A stretch of 21,598 nt of DNA from Apostichopus californicus (lineage: Eukaryota; Echinodermata; Holothuroidea; Aspidochirotida; Stichopodidae): NCBI GenBank assembly GCA_020650975.1, contig JAIPMN010000624.1:1-21598 (forward strand). The letters run 5' to 3'. Below the pieces are notes generated by a model, which saw nothing but the letters and a program-made list of their open reading frames with translations, did not search any database and was not told where the DNA came from. Numbering within the stretch: the stretch's first letter is position 1; each line of letters opens with the position of its first letter. Shown here in pieces: positions 18,159 through 21,598 of the stretch. Made by a program: the position numbers and the translations under genes.

Positions 18159-18199
18159 ACAAGGAATGAAAAGACTATACCTGGGGCTTTTAGAAATTT
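18159..18199 (-). repeat. long inverted repeat, right arm
   Basis: ACAAGGAATGAAAAGACTAT and ACCTGGGGCTTTTAGAAATTT are the reverse complement of the left arm at 17175-17220, less five bases. See the left arm for the spacing. Confidence 0.9.
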
Positions 18200-18960
18200 A
18201 TGACTTCCTTTGGTCAACGTCATTGTGTAGGGTTGTCTAATAAACAGTGTGATATGACTAATGCATATAAACAAGGCCATATCTAAAAAAAATGAATAAG
18301 AATAACATCGAGCTTGAACCAGAAATAGTTTGCCATTAGCAATGTGTATTAAAGTTGCATTGTGTGTTTGAACAAAGAAATACATTGGCACATTATCACG
18401 CTTTATGTTTTTCATTGTTTCGCAATTAAAAGCTGGCGTTGTTCCTGGTTTCAATGTACCAATTAATGACCTTACAAGTGTACTATTAATACTTAGTGAA
18501 GATTACAATAACAATGAAAAAACAGTACAATTCAGAAAGCTCTCCTGAAAAAACGTCCCTTATAATAGACGTCAGGCTATGCCTGAAATTTTATAGCTAT
18601 GAATATGCAGTGCTTAAAGGAACCTCAATCAGCTGAACACTATAGTACTCTGCCAGAAAACATGACATATATATTAAAAAAAAAGCCTGCCACTGTTCTG
18701 CCTATACATTCATTGAAGATCTCATGGAGCATTCAAGATCAAACAATTAGCCTCAATCCTTGTGATCGAGCCACAATTCACTACGTTAGGTTATAGGCTT
18801 AGGCTAAAGAAATGTACCCCCAAACACATGTAGGCCTAGAGCCAATGTAATTGAATTTCAATTTTCCTCTACCTCATGGTTGACTTATCGTGTGAGAAGA
18901 AAACAAATATAACACTGACATTGCAGAACATTTAAACACTCATTGTACTTGCTCCTGTCA
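18200..18960. other. intron B-C interior, no gene recognised
   Basis: Contains short open frames (18599-18796 on +, 18155-18454 on -) without recognisable motifs; the minus one starts at TTG. Otherwise AT-rich sequence with AGGCTTAGGC / TAGGCCTAG words. Confidence 0.45.
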
Positions 18961-18962
18961 TT

Positions 18963-19125
18963 TTGGTGGCAATATGCTCATCAATGGTTGTTGCTTCTAC
19001 ACAGGTGTTATGGGTTAAACTACTGCACTAGTTAATACAGGTGAAGAAGCCATGCCAAAGTTATGTTGGTGGCAATATGCTTATCAACTGTTGTTGCTTC
19101 TACATTGGTATTATGTGGCTAGTTT
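18963..19125. repeat. two-copy direct repeat, period 101 bp
   Basis: TTGGTGGCAATATGCTCATC near 18963 recurs as TTGGTGGCAATATGCTTATC near 19064. GTTGTTGCTTCTACA and GGTGTTATG/GGTATTATG follow in both. About 50 bases of each unit are well conserved. Confidence 0.85.
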
Positions 19126-19740
19126 AACAGCTAAAGTTTTCTGCTGGAAGTAGCCACAGCGCCCATTACCCCTGCAGTACCTGCACTTTCCGGGCATGGT
19201 AAATAGTTTCAGCGGGATCATTATGCCTTGGTTATATACTGTACTTCTGGTAGGAACGGTTAATATGTGTGTGCAGTACCTGTATTATCTATACACCTTA
19301 GATGGCATACCCCTGAAGATGGTGTACTTGCACAAACTGTATCATATCCTTGTATAGCAACACAATACTCTAACCACTGGCATATCAGTTTCACAATTTT
19401 AAGTTAGCCATTTTCCATATCTTCTTGCTACATGTTAGGATGCTATCAGTGTGATAAGAACAATTGCTCTTATTACATATGCAAAATGTAGGCTATAGTA
19501 TACAGTAGCCTATAATTGCGTAGTCCTATCATCAAACTTTGTGTAATCTTACTGCAAACAAAAATGAGTAAAAAATTAATGAAAGAATGAAAAGAAAACA
19601 AGAGTCTTTCATATGTTTATTAGAATCAGTCATGTCAAGAATGCAGCAGTAGTAATTAGAAACAAAATTAACTGAGAGTGAGGATGAAAGGGCAGATAGG
19701 GGCTAATGGTGGGCTAGCTTTTTATGAATATTTTTATTGT
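19126..19740. other. intron B-C interior, nothing recognised
   Basis: No open frame, repeat array or RNA gene is supported in this stretch. Confidence 0.45.
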
Positions 19741-19833
19741 TACTGGTATCAGTCCGGTTTCGGCCAATTGCAGGATTTGAAATATTGGTAATCGGTAAAA
19801 GCTGATGGTAACAATTATTTCGGTGCAACACTA
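19741..19833 (-). mobile_element. hAT-like terminus, right
   Basis: Ends in TCGGTGCAACACTA, the inverse of 14806-14819 with one mismatch. Inside it are TTTCGGCCAATT and AATCGGTAAAAG, close to GTATCGGCCAATTT and ATATCGGTAAAAA at the left end. The end lies 135 bases before exon C. Confidence 0.5.
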
Positions 19834-19968
19834 TAGAGATTATCTTGCTGTGATAGCAAGAGTTATCTAACCAATATCATTCTTTCTTTAAAGTGAATCC
19901 TTAGGGATTGTTATCTACATGTTTTTCATCAGTCTTCTCTTTCTTGACAATTTCTTCCCTGTTGCTAG

Positions 19969-19998
19969 GCAACGTAGAAATGGTATTCTGCATATCAA
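19969..19998 (+). CDS. exon C (30 nt), symmetric phase 2-2
   Basis: TTCTTCCCTGTTGCTAG precedes and ATATCAA|GTAAGT follows. With AG from exon B it reads R-QRRNGILHI and leaves AA to the next exon. The added segment is basic (R-Q-R-R), extending the K-S-R cluster at the end of exon B. Like exon B it can be skipped in frame. An exon this short cannot be assigned by composition; the splice sites and the phase match carry the call. Confidence 0.42.
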
Positions 19999-20144
19999 GT
20001 AAGTCAAATCTTGTCACAGAAAATTCAACCATTTCTTAATTTTGTTGAAATGTTCACAAAATCATTGCTACAGTATGGTGCATTTTTTCCATTGATTTTC
20101 AAATGAGTAAACACTGTAGCTTAATTTCACTTTTTCTACTGCAG

Positions 20145-20193
20145 AAAAGAAGTAAGTTTAATTGAGAGACCTACAAATGAAGTGCTTGATTGA
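20145..20193 (+). CDS. exon D: terminal coding segment, or a 7-nt microexon
   Basis: TTTTTCTACTGCAG precedes it. In the phase left by exon C it reads KKEVSLIERPTNEVLD and stops at TGA 20191-20193, closing a 140-codon frame across exons A-D. However, bases 20145-20151 (AAAAGAA) are immediately followed by GTAAGT, a full donor consensus, so the same acceptor could instead define a 7-nt microexon ending in phase 0 with the next exon to the right of this point. AATAAA signals at 20433-20438 and 20820-20825 favour a terminal exon. Confidence 0.42.
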
Positions 20194-20432
20194 GCAAAGA
20201 TTGCCTGACTAACTATTATAAATATTACAAAATATATACTGAAGTTTTGCTTTAAAGCAGCATTTTGCATCCTTTTCTATGGTTGTTCTCAACCTCACTG
20301 ATTCCACGATGCCATAACGACATACATAACTAGCTTATCTATTCTAATCTTACTTCAAATGTTGGCATAAAAGTCCAAAAATTTACAACTTTCAACTTTG
20401 CTTTTCTCAAAGATATTTTCCGTTGGGATCCA

Positions 20433-20438
20433 AATAAA
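20433..20438 (+). terminator. polyadenylation signal AATAAA (candidate)
   Basis: A canonical AATAAA 240 bases after the exon D stop codon. A second one is at 20820-20825. Either could end the transcript. The hexamer is common in AT-rich DNA, so support is modest. Confidence 0.35.
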
Positions 20439-20819
20439 CCTCGCCCATATATGAATATTTAAAAGCTACGAATGTCATACTTAATACAACACCATGCTTG
20501 ATTTGTGTAGATTGTCTATGGCTGTTGTACCAGGGAGCTGTTAGAGTCCAGCTCGCTGGTTGTACCAATTAGTTACCAACTCAACGTTTTGAATCTATTT
20601 TTATCAACGGCTCATAACTTAACCTGTATCTCTGATTGGTTGAATTCAAACTAGTGGGTTGGGGGAACTGTATGCGATTAATATTAAATGTGTAATTTGA
20701 CACTTATCTCATTATCTGCAAATGTCTGTAATTACTCGCCAATTAACGCTTTTGGCAGGGAAAAAACTTGGCTAATATCTTAGTTTGCTGTTTTGTGATT
20801 GAAACTTGATGGACTTGTC

Positions 20820-20825
20820 AATAAA
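20820..20825 (+). terminator. second polyadenylation signal candidate
   Basis: AATAAAGTGG, about 630 bases after the stop codon, with a TGTGATTG-type T/G-rich stretch before it, not after it. Weaker than the signal at 20433 by position. Confidence 0.25.
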
Positions 20826-20929
20826 GTGGAAAACGGCGACAAAATGCAAAATGCTGCTTTAAGTCAAAAGTAGACAATGCTGCTTACCAAGTGTCCCTGG
20901 CTGGTACGAACTGTAAAAACATCTATTTA

Positions 20930-21440
20930 ATGGTACAAATGTTCCTTTATAGTACAATGTTCCTCTGTTGGTTGGTACAAATGTCCCTCTGTCGGTTGCT
21001 ACAAATGTCCATCTGTTGGTTCGTACAAATGTCCCTACGTCGGTTGGTACAGATGACCATCTGTCGGTTGGTACAGATGTCCATCTGTCGGTTGGTACAA
21101 ATGTCCCTACGTGGGTTGGTACAAATGTCCCTCTCCTGGTACAAAGATCCCTCTTTTGGTTGGTACAAATGTCCATCTGTCGGTTGGTACAAATGTCCAT
21201 CTGTCGGTTGGTACAAATGTCCATCTGTCGGTTGGTACAAATGTCCATCTGTCGGTTGGTACAAATGTCCATCTGTCGGTTGATACAAATGTCCATCTGT
21301 CGGTTGGTACAAATGTCCATCTGTCGGTTGGTACAAATGTCCCTGTGTCGGTTGATACAAATGTCCCTCTCCTGGTACAAAGATCCCTCTGTTGGTTGGT
21401 ACAAATGTCCCTCTGTTGGTTGATACAAATGTCGACTGCC
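20930..21440. repeat. 24-bp minisatellite, about 21 units, stop-free in all six frames
   Basis: Units contain TGTCCATCTGTCGGTTGG and TACAAA with a 24-base period. A variant with TCTCCTGGTACAAAGATCCC occurs twice (about 21128 and 21365), suggesting a longer-range duplication. The unit is open in all three frames on both strands (CPSVGWYK, VHLSVGTN, SICRLVQM; FVPTDRWT, LYQPTDGH, CTNRQMDI), which explains all the overlapping long open frames here. None has a convincing start. Confidence 0.96.
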
Positions 21441-21598
21441 AAGTATTGCTGACAAAAGTCCCAGGGGGACCAAAAATTCCAATATATTTTCTAAAACATT
21501 ATTCCTTATTTGTCAATTATGAGTCGTATATTATTTCTCTGGTTTTCTCTAATAATATTTTCTTCTTGGAGTAAACTGGATTTTCTTTAGAATATATA
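21441..21598. other. right edge, nothing recognised
   Basis: AT-rich sequence to the end of the window with no supported feature. Confidence 0.5.

Larger units (their letters stand above)
20194..20929 (+). other. putative 3' untranslated and flanking sequence
   Basis: No open frame of note. Apart from the two AATAAA hexamers, nothing is recognised. Confidence 0.45.

Noticed and set aside
20859..21482. Minus-strand open frame starting with a signal-peptide-like MEFLVPLGLLSAILGS followed by repeats
   Set aside because: The start codon is TTG with no upstream in-frame ATG in the bases I checked, and the repeat unit is open in every frame, so the frame needs no selection to explain it.

Overview
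The window reads as non-coding-rich nuclear DNA from an animal. It is AT-rich and CpG-poor, has no dense gene packing, shows spliceosomal GT/AG signals, and contains many different minisatellites plus remnants of DNA transposons. Recurring 'taggcctag' / 'aggctacatagg'-type words and the minisatellite load suggest a marine invertebrate deuterostome such as an echinoderm. That is an impression from style, not a proof.

The best gene evidence is on the + strand, at 13306-20193: the 3' end of one spliced gene. Four exons (277, 66, 30 and 49 nt) are each bounded by reasonable splice sites. Their phases fit without exception (1-2, 2-2, 2-2, 2-stop), and together with one upstream base they make exactly 140 codons plus TGA. 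The predicted product is hydrophilic and unrecognised: a basic stretch, an R-I-R-F element resembling a PP1 docking site, a long Asp/Glu run, then a basic tail with an R-T-M-S-A-P site of the 14-3-3 type. The 66- and 30-nt exons are symmetric, so both could be skipped in frame. Weaker upstream exon candidates lie at 2225-2274, 2359-2408 and 4438-4444 (7 nt). Their phases would also chain into this gene, but the first lies in a sequence that recurs nearby. A separate coding-looking block is at 7696-7834.

Layout: 1-1266, 30-bp minisatellite running off the left edge; 1513-1993, 47-bp array; 2000-3412, mostly unique with an inverted repeat pair; 3413-3525, 35-bp array; 3637-3816, 36-bp array; 4557-5447, 69-bp array; 5604-5928, dispersed element; 6630-6806, 59-bp array; 8440-8770, decayed 83-84-bp array; 9151-9950, 68-bp array with two palindromes per unit; 9976-10494, a sequence repeated across a 10-N gap (probable assembly error); 10490-11520, CpG-richer segment with an internal 271-bp duplication; 12056-12693, 61-bp array; 13306-13582, exon A; 13807-14215, 35-bp array interrupted by a hammerhead-like insert; 14385-14450, exon B; 14806-19833, intron material bracketed by hAT-like inverted termini and holding a 94-bp array, a long inverted repeat and a purine tract; 19969-19998 and 20145-20193, exons C and D; 20930-21440, a 24-bp array whose unit is stop-free in all six frames.

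I see no bacterial-type operon, rRNA, tRNA or CRISPR array. The minisatellites make up roughly 6 kb by my count. Almost every long open frame in the window is a product of their stop-poor units, not a gene.
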